Positions 25,996-35,054 of a stretch of 64,000 bases of DNA are shown one piece after another (positions within the stretch are counted from its first letter, which is position 1; every line of letters begins with the position of its first letter). Source of the DNA: TMP-86 sp964247385 (GTDB taxonomy: Bacteria; Pseudomonadota; Gammaproteobacteria; Steroidobacterales; Steroidobacteraceae). Under the pieces are notes generated by a model that searched no databases, was not told the origin of the DNA, and was given only the letters and a program-made list of their open reading frames with translations. The stretch lies in the NCBI GenBank assembly GCA_964247385.1, contig CAXTUB010000009.1:45000-108999 (forward strand). The letters are read 5' to 3'. The translations under genes were made by a program, and so were the position numbers.

Positions 25996-26752
25996 GATCG
26001 AAGCAACTCCAGAAAGCGCCGGGCTCGGCGATCAAGTGGTGCTCATCACCGGAGCCGCGCGGCGGGTCGGCGCCGACATCGCTCGCACGCTGCACGGCGC
26101 CGGTGCGAGAGTGATGATTCACTATCACCGTTCAGCCGCGCAAGCCGAGGCGCTCGCCGCGACGCTCAATTCGCTTCGCCCGAATTCGGCGGGCACATGC
26201 CGCGCGGACGTTCTCGATCTGCACGAGCTCGAAAGTCTCGTGCGAATGACGCTCGATCAATTTTCCCGGCTCGACGTGCTCATCAATAATGCCTCCACGT
26301 TCTATCCAACGCGTTTCGGTGAGATCAACTTACGCGAATGGGATGATCTGTTCGGCAGCAACCTGCGGGCTCCCGTATTTCTCACTCAGGCGGCGGCTCC
26401 GCACTTGCGCAAGGCGCAAGGATCCGTCATCAACATCGTCGACATTCATGCGCTGCGGCCGCTCAAGCATCATCTGGTGTATGGCATGGCCAAGGCGGGG
26501 CTGGTGATGGCCACCCGCGCGCTGGCGCGCGAGCTCGGCCCGCACGTTCGCGTCAACGGCATCGCACCCGGGCCCGTGCTATGGCCAGAGAATGGAATCT
26601 CGGATGAGCTCAAGCAGGAGATCATCGGCAAGACCGCGCTGAAGCGCGCCGGATCGGCACAGGACATCGCTCGCACCGCGCTGTTCCTGATCCGAGATGC
26701 TCCGTACATTACCGGACAAATCATTGCCGTGGATGGAGGCCGCAGCATTTAG
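25994..26752 (+). CDS. Pteridine reductase-like short-chain dehydrogenase
   Basis: A 252-aa classical SDR. The cofactor motif VVLITGAARRVGADIA has the TGxxRR form typical of pteridine reductases (PTR1/FolM), with Arg for NADPH. INNASTFYPT, the catalytic Tyr-Lys in VYGMAKAGLV and a C-terminal YITGQIIAVDGGRSI complete the fold. It probably reduces dihydrobiopterin/dihydromonapterin-type pterins or folate. The neighbouring convergent folK and folB support a pterin role. Confidence 0.85.
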   Translation: MIEATPESAGLGDQVVLITGAARRVGADIARTLHGAGARVMIHYHRSAAQAEALAATLNSLRPNSAGTCRADVLDLHELESLVRMTLDQFSRLDVLINNASTFYPTRFGEINLREWDDLFGSNLRAPVFLTQAAAPHLRKAQGSVINIVDIHALRPLKHHLVYGMAKAGLVMATRALARELGPHVRVNGIAPGPVLWPENGISDELKQEIIGKTALKRAGSAQDIARTALFLIRDAPYITGQIIAVDGGRSI

Positions 26753-26758
26753 ATTTCG

Positions 26759-27244
26759 CTACAGCGGCACCTCGATGAGCGGATGTGAGCCGCGGTCGAA
26801 CGCCTGCCAAAGCTCCTCCAGAGTGCGCGACTCGGTGGGATGACATAGCTGCGGCGCGAGCGCCGCGGCCGGTCCCAACATATAGGCACGGCGCAACAGA
26901 TCCGGGCGGGGCAGCACGGCAACGCCGCCGGCGCTCACCAAATCTCCATACAGCAGAATGTCGAGATCCACCCGGCGCGGCGCCCAGCGCGGCGCGCTGC
27001 GCTCGCGGCCGCACACCGCCTCGATGCGTTGCAGCTCGTGCACGACGGCGCTGAGCGGCAATTCCGTCTCGAAAGACACCACCAGGTTGATGAAGTCATC
27101 GCCTGTGAAACCCACGGCGCGATTTCGATAGGCGTGCGAGCTTTGCAAACCCGGAAAGCTCGTTCTCAGCTCGGCCAGCGCCTTGCGAAGATTCACGTGC
27201 GCATCGACGTTGCTGCCGGCGGCCACGAGCACTCTCGGCATCAA
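26759..27244 (-). CDS. folK: 2-amino-4-hydroxy-6-hydroxymethyldihydropteridine pyrophosphokinase
   Basis: A 161-aa protein of normal HPPK length. VLVAAGSNVDAHVNLRKAL, FINLVVSFET and the active-site signature RWAPRRVDLDILLYGD are present. It transfers pyrophosphate from ATP to 6-hydroxymethyl-7,8-dihydropterin, the step before dihydropteroate synthase. Its start overlaps the end of folB by 4 bp (ATGA-type), so the two are translationally coupled. Confidence 0.94.
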   Translation of the reverse strand: MMPRVLVAAGSNVDAHVNLRKALAELRTSFPGLQSSHAYRNRAVGFTGDDFINLVVSFETELPLSAVVHELQRIEAVCGRERSAPRWAPRRVDLDILLYGDLVSAGGVAVLPRPDLLRRAYMLGPAAALAPQLCHPTESRTLEELWQAFDRGSHPLIEVPL

Positions 27245-27624
27245 GCCTCTTCATTCCCGCGCCCGGAGGCAGTGTCTCTGTGCCGCTCGATCATGATGCC
27301 GACGCTGCGCGAACCACGAATGGCGCCGGGCTTGTTCAAGCAGACTTTGACCCATCGCACCTCGAACTCTTGCAGCACGAGAGCCGCGATTCGCTCGGCC
27401 AGAGTTTCGACGAGTTGAAAGCTCGACTGCTCGATGTACTCGAGCACTCGCTTGGCGACTCGCTTGTAATTCAGTGTGTCTTCGATGCGATCGGAAAGCG
27501 CCGCTTTGCGCACATCGACGCTGAGCTCGAGATCCACCAGCACGGTCTGCCGCACCTGGCGCTCCCAATCGAAGATGCCGATGATGGCTTCGGCTTTCAG
27601 CTCTTTCAGAAAAATCTTGTCCAA
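27241..27624 (-). CDS. folB: Dihydroneopterin aldolase
   Basis: With a TTG start at 27624 the protein is 127 aa, similar to E. coli FolB (122): MDKIFLKELKAEAIIGIFDW. GIFDWERQVRQTVLVDLEL, DTLNYKRVAKRV and LVETLAERIA are family signatures. It cleaves dihydroneopterin to hydroxymethyldihydropterin, feeding FolK. GGAGG lies 8 nt upstream of the TTG and overlaps the end of tsaD. An ATG at 27669 would extend it 15 residues into tsaD and was judged less likely. Confidence 0.9.
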   Translation of the reverse strand: MDKIFLKELKAEAIIGIFDWERQVRQTVLVDLELSVDVRKAALSDRIEDTLNYKRVAKRVLEYIEQSSFQLVETLAERIAALVLQEFEVRWVKVCLNKPGAIRGSRSVGIMIERHRDTASGRGNEEA

Positions 27625-27625
27625 G

Positions 27626-28669
27626 TCAGCCACCTCCGAGCGGCCAGGCAGCACGCGCTTCGATTGCAAGCGAGCCGCTCAAATTACGCTGTGCGGTGCG
27701 TTCACCTGCACCCGAACCCGCCTCCGAGCGCAGACGATACCAACCCGCGAGAGCGATCATGGCGCCATTGTCGGTGCAAAATTCCGCGCGCGGAAAAAAC
27801 ACGCGGGCGCCGCGGCTTGCGGCCATGGTCGTAAGCGCCGCGCGCAGGCGCGAGTTCGCAGCAACGCCACCGGCCGCCACCAACACGTCGCGGCCGCTTT
27901 GCTCGAGCGCACGCCGTGATTTCTCGACCAGTACCTCGACCGCAGACTCTTCGAAACCGCGCGCGACGTCGGCGCGCTGCGTCTCATCGAGCACGCGGTT
28001 ACGCACGGCCATCACCACTGCGGTTTTTAATCCGCTGAAACTGAAATCAAGCCCCGGCCGGTCGAGCATGGGCCGGGGCAATTCGAGCGCGCCGCGCCGG
28101 CCTGCGCGCGCCAATTGCTCGAGCGCGGCGCCTGCGGGATAGGCCAAACCCAACAGCTTGCCCACCTTGTCGAACGCCTCGCCCGCCGCATCGTCCAGGC
28201 TTTCGCCCAGGATTTGATACTCGCCCGGAGCTGCGACGTCGATCAATTGCGTATGGCCGCCCGACACCAGCAGTGCCATGAAAGGAAACGAAGGGGGGCT
28301 GCGCTCGAGCAGGGGAGCGAGGAGATGACCTTCGAGGTGATGCACGCCCACGACCGGCTTACCCCAGGCGAGGCCCAAGCCGCGCGCAAACGCGGCGCCA
28401 ACCAACAGGGCGCCGATCAGCCCCGGGCCGGCGGTGTATGCGATGCCGCCGATGGCTTCAGATGAACTGTCCGCAATTTCAAGAGCCTGCCGCACGAGTG
28501 GCAGCAAGAAACGCACGTGATCTCGCGAGGCGAGCTCCGGCACCACGCCGCCGAAGGGGCGGTGCCGCGCGACCTGGCTATGAACGCAATGTGCGAGCAG
28601 ACCCCGCTCGTCGTCGTACACCGCTGCAGCCGTCTCATCGCAGGAGGTCTCAATGCCTAAGACGCGCAA
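27626..28669 (-). CDS. tsaD: tRNA threonylcarbamoyladenosine biosynthesis protein TsaD
   Basis: With a TTG start at 28669 (MRVLGIETSCDETAAAVYDD) the protein is 347 aa, the usual length. The ASKHA fold signature ETSCDETAAAVYD, the metal ligands GVHHLEGHLLAPLL and VSGGHTQLIDV, and DNGAMIALAGW near the C-terminus are intact. TsaD transfers the threonylcarbamoyl group to A37 of ANN-decoding tRNAs with TsaB and TsaE. AGGA lies upstream of the TTG. ATG at 28708 would add 13 residues. Followed at once by folB. Confidence 0.94.
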   Translation of the reverse strand: MRVLGIETSCDETAAAVYDDERGLLAHCVHSQVARHRPFGGVVPELASRDHVRFLLPLVRQALEIADSSSEAIGGIAYTAGPGLIGALLVGAAFARGLGLAWGKPVVGVHHLEGHLLAPLLERSPPSFPFMALLVSGGHTQLIDVAAPGEYQILGESLDDAAGEAFDKVGKLLGLAYPAGAALEQLARAGRRGALELPRPMLDRPGLDFSFSGLKTAVVMAVRNRVLDETQRADVARGFEESAVEVLVEKSRRALEQSGRDVLVAAGGVAANSRLRAALTTMAASRGARVFFPRAEFCTDNGAMIALAGWYRLRSEAGSGAGERTAQRNLSGSLAIEARAAWPLGGG

Positions 28670-28701
28670 GACGTTCCTGGAATGCGCATGACGTTCCAAC
28701 C

Positions 28702-28745
28702 CGCGCATGACCTACGCTGCCGAACACGCGCATGATCTACGCTGC
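28702..28745. repeat. Two 19-bp direct repeats upstream of tsaD
   Basis: CGCGCATGACCTACGCTGC (28702-28720) recurs as CGCGCATGATCTACGCTGC (28727-28745) with one mismatch and a 25-bp period; a shorter GCGCATGAC match lies just before at about 28684. They lie in the divergent tsaD/rpsU promoter region. Function unknown. Confidence 0.65.
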
Positions 28746-28779
28746 ACATGCCGTGCGACAGCAAGCATTGTCAGATGTT

Positions 28780-28808
28780 TTGCCTTTTCATGCGGGGCAT
28801 CCTAAAAT
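28780..28808 (+). promoter_or_regulatory. Sigma70 promoter of the rpsU operon
   Basis: TTGCCT (28780-28785) and TAAAAT (28803-28808) are separated by the ideal 17 bp, 35 bp upstream of the rpsU start. The local AT-rich patch and position fit the main promoter of the rpsU-dnaG-rpoD operon. Confidence 0.65.
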
Positions 28809-28842
28809 GCCCGGCTGTTTTGAATACTGAAGGTTAGTACGA

Positions 28843-29076
28843 ATGCCGAGTGTCCGCGTCCGGGAGAACGAATACTTCGATGCCGCTTTGCGGCGCTTCA
28901 AACGGGCATGCGAGAAAGCAGGCATCCTCACCGAACTTCGGCGCCGTGAATTCTACGAGAAGCCGACACAGGAACGTAAGCGCAAAAAAGCCGCGGCGGT
29001 CAAGCGGCATCTCAAGCGTTTGTCGCGCGACAACATGCGCGGCGGTTCGCCGGCTCCTTCGCAAGCGCGGCTCTAG
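28843..29076 (+). CDS. rpsU: 30S ribosomal protein S21
   Basis: A 77-aa basic protein: MPSVRVRENEYFDAALRRFK, CEKAGILTELRRREFYEKPT and RKRKKAAAVKRH are classic bS21. It binds the 30S platform and helps mRNA base pairing with the anti-Shine-Dalgarno. First gene of the macromolecular synthesis operon rpsU-yqeY-dnaG-rpoD. The C-terminus is slightly longer than E. coli S21 (71 aa). Confidence 0.96.
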   Translation: MPSVRVRENEYFDAALRRFKRACEKAGILTELRRREFYEKPTQERKRKKAAAVKRHLKRLSRDNMRGGSPAPSQARL

Positions 29077-29090
29077 CTTAACCTGAGTCG

Positions 29091-29537
29091 ATGTCGCTCA
29101 AGGAGCGGATCAACGAAGACATGAAGGCGGCGATGCGCTCTCAGGAGAAGGAGCGCTTGGGCGCCATTCGCATGATCACGGCGGCCATCAAGCAGCGCGA
29201 GGTCGACGAACGCATTTCCCTGGATGATTCTCAAGTCTTGGGCGTGCTCGAGAAGATGATCAAGCAGCGCAAAGAATCCGTAGCGCAATTCCAGGCGGGT
29301 AATCGCCAAGACCTGGCCGACAAAGAGTCCGCGGAGATCGCGCTGCTGAGCGCTTATCTGCCTGCCCGTCTCAGCGATACGGAGCTGAGCGCTTTGATTG
29401 CCGACGCAATTGCCGCCGCTGGTGCGCACAGTGTGAAAGACATGGGAAAGGTCATGGCGATCGTCAAAGCAAAGGCCCAGGGCCGCGCCGACATGGCGGC
29501 CGTGGGAGCCCAGATCAAGCAGCAGCTCGCCCGCTAG
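29091..29537 (+). CDS. yqeY: GatB/YqeY domain-containing protein
   Basis: A 148-aa stand-alone YqeY protein: SLKERINEDMKAAMRSQEKE, LGAIRMITAAIKQREVDER, AEIALLSAYLPARLSD and MAIVKAKAQGRADM are typical. The fold matches the tRNA-binding tail of GatB, but the cellular role is not settled. Lies between rpsU and dnaG, a common insertion in this operon. The spacing is 14 bp after rpsU. Confidence 0.92.
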   Translation: MSLKERINEDMKAAMRSQEKERLGAIRMITAAIKQREVDERISLDDSQVLGVLEKMIKQRKESVAQFQAGNRQDLADKESAEIALLSAYLPARLSDTELSALIADAIAAAGAHSVKDMGKVMAIVKAKAQGRADMAAVGAQIKQQLAR

Positions 29538-29558
29538 GCGCGTTGGGTTTTCGCGCCG

Positions 29559-31382
29559 GTGCGCATCCCGCAGACTTTCATCGATGAAGTCATCGCGCGC
29601 GCCGATCTGGTCGAGATCATCGGCGCCCGCGTCCAGCTGAAAAAATCGGGGCGCGAATACAAAGCGTGCTGTCCGTTCCACGCCGAAAAAACGCCGTCTT
29701 TCTGGGTGAGTCCGCAGAAGCAGTTCTACCATTGCTTCGGCTGCGGCGCGCACGGCACGGCCATCGGCTTCTTGATGTCGCACGACAAACTGGGGTTCGT
29801 CGAGGCCGTCGAAGACCTGGCGCATCGTGCTGGACTGGAAGTGCCGGCCGAGGCCCGTACGAGCGCCGCATCGACCGGTGCGCTTGATTTACACGAGATC
29901 CTCGCAGAGGCCAGCGTGTTTTATCAGCAGAACCTGCGCGATGACGAGCGTGCGCGCGATTATTCAAAAGCGCGCGGCATCGAGGCCGTAACCGCGGGTC
30001 GCTTCGCGCTCGGGTATGCGCCCGCTTCCTGGGATGCCTTGTTGCGGCGGCTGGGCACCGATGACGGCGGGCGGCGACGTCTGCTGCTCACGGGGCTTGC
30101 GATTGAGCGCGAGGCTCGGGGCGAAGAGCGCGCGCCGGCTCCGACGAGCCGGCGAAGTGATGAGCGCGGGATGTATGACCGGTTTCGCGATCGACTCATG
30201 TTTCCAATTCGAGATGCGCGCGGCCGCACGCTCGGATTTGGCGGCCGAATTCTGGATCAGGGTGAGCCCAAATACCTGAACTCACCCGAGACTGCCCTGT
30301 TCCACAAAGGACGCGAGCTTTACGGTTTGTACGAGGCGCGCCAGGCGCGCGCGGATTTCAAGCGCGTGTTGCTGGTCGAAGGCTACATGGACGTGGTGCG
30401 GCTGCATCAAGCAGGCATCACCAATGCAGTAGCCACACTAGGCACCGCGACCACGCCGGACCAGCTGCAGAAGATTTTCCGCAGCACCAATAAGGTCGTG
30501 TTCTGTTTCGACGGCGATCGCGCCGGAAGGCATGCGGCATGGCGCGCCTTGGAGAATTCTCTGCCGCTGGCGCGCGACGGCCGCGAATTCGGCTTCTTGT
30601 TCCTGCCGGAAGGGCAAGATCCCGACAGCCTGATGGCGCGTGAAGATGCGCGTGCCTTCGAGGCGCGCATCGACGCAGCGCTTCCTTGCTCGGAGTACCT
30701 GGTGCATACGTTGATGGAGTCAGTCGACATGTCGCATGCCGATGGACGGGCATCATTGAGCGCGCTGGCCAAGCCGTTGCTGGCCAGCATGCCGGAAGGC
30801 GTGCTGCGGGAGCTCATCACGGACCGGCTCGCCGCTGAAGTGCGCATGCCGGCCGGCAAGTTTCGCGAGCTTCTCTTCAAGGGATCGCGCGTGACTGCGC
30901 TCAAGCCCGCGGCCCGCCTGCGCAAACCGGTTCGCGCCGGCAGGAGCACGCTATTGACCCAGGCCATTGGTCTTGCGCTGCATTTTCCACGCGCGGCAGC
31001 CGCTGCGGCTCATTTCGAACAGTTGGAATCAGTCGACCTTCCCGGCATCGACGTGCTGCGAGAACTGCTCACGGAGGCTCGCAGCGCGTCTCTGAGCACC
31101 GCATCGCTCTTGGAGCGCTGGCGCGGCCGGGCGGAATTCGGCCGTTTGTCGGAGCTCGCAGGCGAAAGCTCGCTGGTGCACGACAATGAGGCGGCGGTGC
31201 GGGAGCTCAACATGGCCATCGCCAAGTTGGCCGCAGCGGCAGGCCCTGGACGCCGGACCGATGAGCTGCTGCAAAAAGCACGCGATTCGGGCTTGAATTT
31301 GCAAGAAAAAGCCGAATTAAACCAGCTGCTTAAAGAGCGGGGCCGGCCGGCCGATACAAGTCTGACAGGCTCCCGTCATTAG
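29559..31382 (+). CDS. dnaG: DNA primase DnaG
   Basis: A 607-aa protein with a GTG start (MRIPQTFIDEVIARADLVEI). The N-terminal CHC2 zinc finger CCPFHAEKTPSFWVS...HCFGCGAHG (about residues 39-66) binds template. The TOPRIM core has VEGYMDVVRLHQAG and FDGDRAGRHAAW with the catalytic Glu and Asp residues. A C-terminal region for DnaB binding follows. It makes RNA primers for replication. It precedes rpoD, with a hairpin in the gap. Confidence 0.95.
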   Translation: MRIPQTFIDEVIARADLVEIIGARVQLKKSGREYKACCPFHAEKTPSFWVSPQKQFYHCFGCGAHGTAIGFLMSHDKLGFVEAVEDLAHRAGLEVPAEARTSAASTGALDLHEILAEASVFYQQNLRDDERARDYSKARGIEAVTAGRFALGYAPASWDALLRRLGTDDGGRRRLLLTGLAIEREARGEERAPAPTSRRSDERGMYDRFRDRLMFPIRDARGRTLGFGGRILDQGEPKYLNSPETALFHKGRELYGLYEARQARADFKRVLLVEGYMDVVRLHQAGITNAVATLGTATTPDQLQKIFRSTNKVVFCFDGDRAGRHAAWRALENSLPLARDGREFGFLFLPEGQDPDSLMAREDARAFEARIDAALPCSEYLVHTLMESVDMSHADGRASLSALAKPLLASMPEGVLRELITDRLAAEVRMPAGKFRELLFKGSRVTALKPAARLRKPVRAGRSTLLTQAIGLALHFPRAAAAAAHFEQLESVDLPGIDVLRELLTEARSASLSTASLLERWRGRAEFGRLSELAGESSLVHDNEAAVRELNMAIAKLAAAAGPGRRTDELLQKARDSGLNLQEKAELNQLLKERGRPADTSLTGSRH

Positions 31383-31395
31383 GCAATTTCACACT

Positions 31396-31414
31396 CGCCA
31401 AGGTATACTTGGCG
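31396..31414. promoter_or_regulatory. Hairpin between dnaG and rpoD
   Basis: CGCCAAG and CTTGGCG form a 7-bp perfect stem around GTATA, followed 7 bp later by a short T-run (TTTT). The loop contains TATACT, which could also serve as a -10. The site could be a partial terminator, an RNA processing point or an internal rpoD promoter; in E. coli this operon has such elements in its gaps. Confidence 0.4.
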
Positions 31415-31454
31415 GCTTCGTTTTGGCCCCCCACTTCTTCGCGAGGCGCACCCT

Positions 31455-33335
31455 TTGACCAAGAAAGCGTCAGTCAACACTGCGACGCAGATCGCCGATG
31501 AACGTCAATCGCAGCTGAAGCTCCTCATTGCCCGAGGCAAGGAGCAAGGCTACCTGACCTATGCCGAAGTCAACGATCACTTGCCGAGTGAGATCGTCGA
31601 TCCCGAGCAGATCGAAGACATCGTCAACATGATCAATGACATGGGCATTCCGGTGTACGAGAAGGCGCCCGACACCGAGTCGTTGCTCATGGCCGACGGC
31701 ACCGCGGCGCCGGATGAGGAAGCCGTCGAAGAAGCCACTGCGGCGCTTGCCAATCTGGACGCCGAGTTCGGACGCACCACCGACCCCGTACGCATGTACA
31801 TGCGCGAGATGGGCACGGTCGAGTTACTCACGCGTGAGGGCGAGATCCGTATCGCCAAGCGCATCGAGGAGGGCCTGGAAGCCGTCAAGATCTCGCTTGG
31901 GAATTACCCGGGCACGTATGACTTGCTGTTGAAGAGCTACGACTCATTCCGCAATGGCCAGGCTCGGTTGGTCGACATCATCGTCGGCTTCATCGATCCC
32001 AACGCGCCTGACGAGATCGCGCAACCGCAAAATCCCCGCATGATGGCCATGGAGCGCGAGGAAGCGGACAACGACGAAGACGAGTCCGACGGCGATGAAT
32101 CCGAAGAGGCGGTGGATACCGGACCGGATCCGGAAGAGGCTGCGAGACGCTTTTCTGCTGTGGCCAAGCTCCATCATCAGCTGCTGGGCACGCTCGAGAA
32201 ATTGGGCAGCAAGGATGCGAAAACGCTCAAGCTCCGCAAGAAGATTTGCGGCGAGCTTATGCAATTGAAGTTGTCGCCGAAAATGTTCGATGCCCTCATC
32301 GACAACTTGCGCCAGCACATCTCCGAAGTGCGCTTGCTCGAAAAGGAAATCATGTTCCTGTGCGTGAAGCAGGCTGGAATGCCGCGCAGGGACTTCATCG
32401 CCTCGTTCCCCAAGAACGAGACGAGCACGCGCTGGTTGGAAAAGCATATCAAGGCCAAGAAGCGCTACTCGGCCACGCTCGCCAAGTTCAAGGACGAAAT
32501 CGAGCGGCGTCAGCGCAAGCTCAAGGACATCGAAGGGGTGTTTCACACCTTGATCGGCGACATCAAGGAGATCAATCGCGAGGTCTCTATCGGCGAGGCG
32601 AAAGCGCGGCGCGCGAAAAAGGAGATGGTGGAAGCCAACTTGCGTCTGGTCATTTCGATCGCGAAGAAATATACGAACCGCGGCTTGCAGTTCCTCGATC
32701 TGATTCAGGAAGGCAACATCGGTCTCATGAAGGCCGTGGACAAATTCGAATATCGGCGCGGCTACAAGTTCTCGACTTACGCAACCTGGTGGATCCGCCA
32801 GGCCATTACGCGCTCCATCGCCGATCAGGCCCGCACCATTCGCATTCCGGTGCACATGATCGAGACCATCAACAAGCTCAACCGCATCTCTCGACAGATG
32901 CTGCAGGAGATGGGCCGCGAGCCCACGCCGGATGAGCTGGCTGTGCGCATGGAGATGCCCGAAGATAAAGTGCGCAAGGTTCTGAAGATCGCCAAGGAGC
33001 CCATCTCCATGGAGACGCCCATCGGTGACGACGAGGACTCGCACTTGGGCGATTTCATTGAAGACACGACCGTGTCCTCCCCCATCGAGTCTGCCACCAC
33101 CGAATCGCTCCGTGAAACCACGCACTCGGTGCTTGCGCAACTCACGCCGCGCGAAGCCAAGGTATTGCGAATGCGCTTCGGCATCGACATGAATACCGAT
33201 CACACGCTGGAAGAGGTTGGCAAGCAGTTCGACGTGACGCGCGAGCGCATCCGGCAAATAGAGGCCAAGGCGCTGCGAAAGTTGCGGCACCCTTCCCGCT
33301 CGGAGCAGCTGCGCTCGTTCTTGATGGATGATTAG
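31455..33335 (+). CDS. rpoD: RNA polymerase primary sigma factor RpoD (sigma70)
   Basis: A 626-aa protein with a TTG start (MTKKASVNTATQIADERQSQ). Region 1.1 is followed by region 1.2 (RTTDPVRMYMREMGTVELLT), a large acidic non-conserved region (about residues 195-225), region 2 (KKYTNRGLQFLDLIQEGNIG, YKFSTYATWWIRQAITRS), region 3, and region 4.2 (VTRERIRQIEAKALRKLRHP). It directs RNA polymerase to housekeeping promoters. Last gene of the rpsU operon; a DUF4126 gene follows after 37 bp. Confidence 0.96.
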   Translation: MTKKASVNTATQIADERQSQLKLLIARGKEQGYLTYAEVNDHLPSEIVDPEQIEDIVNMINDMGIPVYEKAPDTESLLMADGTAAPDEEAVEEATAALANLDAEFGRTTDPVRMYMREMGTVELLTREGEIRIAKRIEEGLEAVKISLGNYPGTYDLLLKSYDSFRNGQARLVDIIVGFIDPNAPDEIAQPQNPRMMAMEREEADNDEDESDGDESEEAVDTGPDPEEAARRFSAVAKLHHQLLGTLEKLGSKDAKTLKLRKKICGELMQLKLSPKMFDALIDNLRQHISEVRLLEKEIMFLCVKQAGMPRRDFIASFPKNETSTRWLEKHIKAKKRYSATLAKFKDEIERRQRKLKDIEGVFHTLIGDIKEINREVSIGEAKARRAKKEMVEANLRLVISIAKKYTNRGLQFLDLIQEGNIGLMKAVDKFEYRRGYKFSTYATWWIRQAITRSIADQARTIRIPVHMIETINKLNRISRQMLQEMGREPTPDELAVRMEMPEDKVRKVLKIAKEPISMETPIGDDEDSHLGDFIEDTTVSSPIESATTESLRETTHSVLAQLTPREAKVLRMRFGIDMNTDHTLEEVGKQFDVTRERIRQIEAKALRKLRHPSRSEQLRSFLMDD

Positions 33336-33372
33336 CCATCGTTGGATGATTGAAGCCTGATGCGGGCCCGCC

Positions 33373-33834
33373 GTGATTGTCTTCATCGTTTCGTTTCTGA
33401 TCGGCATGGTGTCCGGGTTGCGCGCCTTCACGGCGCCTGCAGCCGTCAGTTGGGCAGCGGCTCATGGGTGGCTTGGTCCGATTGAAGGGTGGCCCTCGTG
33501 GCTGGGCTGGCGCTACATGCCTTGGATTTTTGCGCTGCTTGCGGTGGGTGAGCTCATCGCGGACCAGCTTCCCTCCACGCCGAGCCGTAAGGCGCCGCCG
33601 CAATTCGCCGCGAGAATTCTCATCGGAGCTTTGTGCGGAGCCACGCTGGGCGCAGCGCGCGGCCACTGGGTCGTCGGCTCGATTGCAGGCGCGTTGGGCG
33701 CGGTGGCCGGTACCTTGGGCGGTGCAGCGGGCCGGGCTGCTCTCGCAAGAAAATTCGGCCGAGATCGTCCGGCCGCATTCATCGAAGACTTCATCGCCAT
33801 CGTCGCCGGGTCGTTGATCGTCTGGTTTGCGTGA
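33373..33834 (+). CDS. DUF4126 family membrane protein
   Basis: A 153-aa protein with a GTG start and four hydrophobic segments: MIVFIVSFLIGMVSGLRAFT, MPWIFALLAVGELIAD, a Gly/Ala-rich pair (ILIGALCGATLG and SIAGALGAVAGTLGGAA) and a terminal IAIVAGSLIVWFA. SGLRAFTAPA and ADQLPSTPSR match the DUF4126 family of inner-membrane proteins, with no known function. Lies just after rpoD. Confidence 0.75.
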   Translation: MIVFIVSFLIGMVSGLRAFTAPAAVSWAAAHGWLGPIEGWPSWLGWRYMPWIFALLAVGELIADQLPSTPSRKAPPQFAARILIGALCGATLGAARGHWVVGSIAGALGAVAGTLGGAAGRAALARKFGRDRPAAFIEDFIAIVAGSLIVWFA

Positions 33835-33934
33835 ACCACTCGTTCGACGCGGCACGCGCCGAACCGGATGTGACTACATCAAGACCAACGAGCCGACCGC
33901 GCGCCATGGGCCGCTCGGTAACGCGCGACCGCAT

Positions 33935-34654
33935 TCAGCCATTATCGAGGTGCAGATAGTTGGTGTCGAAACCCGCGAGACTTTGCAATTCCGGTAAGTT
34001 ATGAATCGTGAGTAGGCGGCCTTCGAAGGACAAAAGACGGGCGCGCCGCATTTCCATGAGCGTGCGGTTGACGTGTACCGGCGAGAGCGCCAGCGTGTCG
34101 GCCAATTCGGTTTGCGTGAGCGGCAGCTCGAAAGAATCGGCCTGAGTCAACTCAACGGCCTCGAGACGGGCATACATCTCGCAAAACAAATGCGCCATGC
34201 GCTCGAATGCCGTGCGAAAGCCGACATTGACGATCCATTCGCGCGCCACCGCCTCATCCACCAGAGTGGACCACCACAATGCGCGCGTCAGACGCGGAAA
34301 CCGACCGGTCAGATTTTGCAGCGCATCCGGCGGCAGAACGGCGGTGTCGACCGATCCGAAAGCGGCGACGGAATGATCCATGCGCCGCAACAGATAAGCG
34401 CGTAAATCGCAGATATCTCCCGGCAGGAAAAAGCCCACGATTTGCCGGCGACCATCCGGCAGCATCTTGTAGCGAAAAGCCATGCCGTCGAGAATGATTT
34501 TGACTCCATCCGGCGGCCCGCCTTCTTGAATCAAATCTTGCCGTGCTTGAAATTGCTTCACCGCGGAAACCGAATTTTCGAGCGCTGACTTCTCCTCCGG
34601 CGGCAGCGGATCGAAGTGCTCGAGCTTGCGGAACAACCGCGACAAACGGATCAT
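33935..34654 (-). CDS. Crp/Fnr family transcriptional regulator
   Basis: A 239-aa protein with an N-terminal cyclic-nucleotide-like domain (about residues 25-140: GGPPDGVKIILDGMAFRYKM, IVGFFLPGDICDLRAY) and a Crp-type winged helix (LPLTQTELADTLALSPVHVN, RTLMEMRRARLLSF). There is no Cys cluster as in Fnr, so it is not an iron-sulfur sensor; the ligand is unknown. It lies 4 bp after the stand-alone receiver gene on the same strand, so it may belong to one signalling operon. Confidence 0.88.
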   Translation of the reverse strand: MIRLSRLFRKLEHFDPLPPEEKSALENSVSAVKQFQARQDLIQEGGPPDGVKIILDGMAFRYKMLPDGRRQIVGFFLPGDICDLRAYLLRRMDHSVAAFGSVDTAVLPPDALQNLTGRFPRLTRALWWSTLVDEAVAREWIVNVGFRTAFERMAHLFCEMYARLEAVELTQADSFELPLTQTELADTLALSPVHVNRTLMEMRRARLLSFEGRLLTIHNLPELQSLAGFDTNYLHLDNG

Positions 34655-34658
34655 GCGA

Positions 34659-35054
34659 TTACGTGGCCGGCTGCCCGCTTAATATGCTGCGCAGCAATGC
34701 GCTCGTGTCCACAGGCTTCTGCAGACAATCGATGGGCTTGAGCTCGCGCGGAATGAATGAGAAATCATACCCCGTGAGAAAAACCACCTTGAAGCCTGCG
34801 TTGCGCGCCTCGGCCGCAAGCTCAAACGCGTGTTCGCCATCCAGATTGATATCCAGTAACACACAATCGATGGCGGCGTCTTTTAGATGTGCACGCGCCG
34901 CATCGATCGAGGGCACCGGGCCGACCACATGGGCGCCATGATCTCTCAAAGTCGTGCATAGATCTTGCGCGACGAAATAATCGTCTTCGACGACCAGGAT
35001 ACGCCGCATTGCGAGATCACGACGGCCGGCGCGAGTCGCTTCAAGAGTCGTCAT
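34659..35054 (-). CDS. Stand-alone response regulator receiver
   Basis: A 131-aa protein with only a receiver domain. The acidic pair is in ILVVEDDYFVAQDL, the phospho-acceptor Asp in DCVLLDINLDGE, Thr in VVFLTGYD and Lys in CLQKPVD. With no output domain it may relay phosphate or bind another protein. The start is fused to the end of the upstream kinase-like gene (TAATG overlap), with GGAGAGG in front, so the two are coupled. Confidence 0.88.
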   Translation of the reverse strand: MTTLEATRAGRRDLAMRRILVVEDDYFVAQDLCTTLRDHGAHVVGPVPSIDAARAHLKDAAIDCVLLDINLDGEHAFELAAEARNAGFKVVFLTGYDFSFIPRELKPIDCLQKPVDTSALLRSILSGQPAT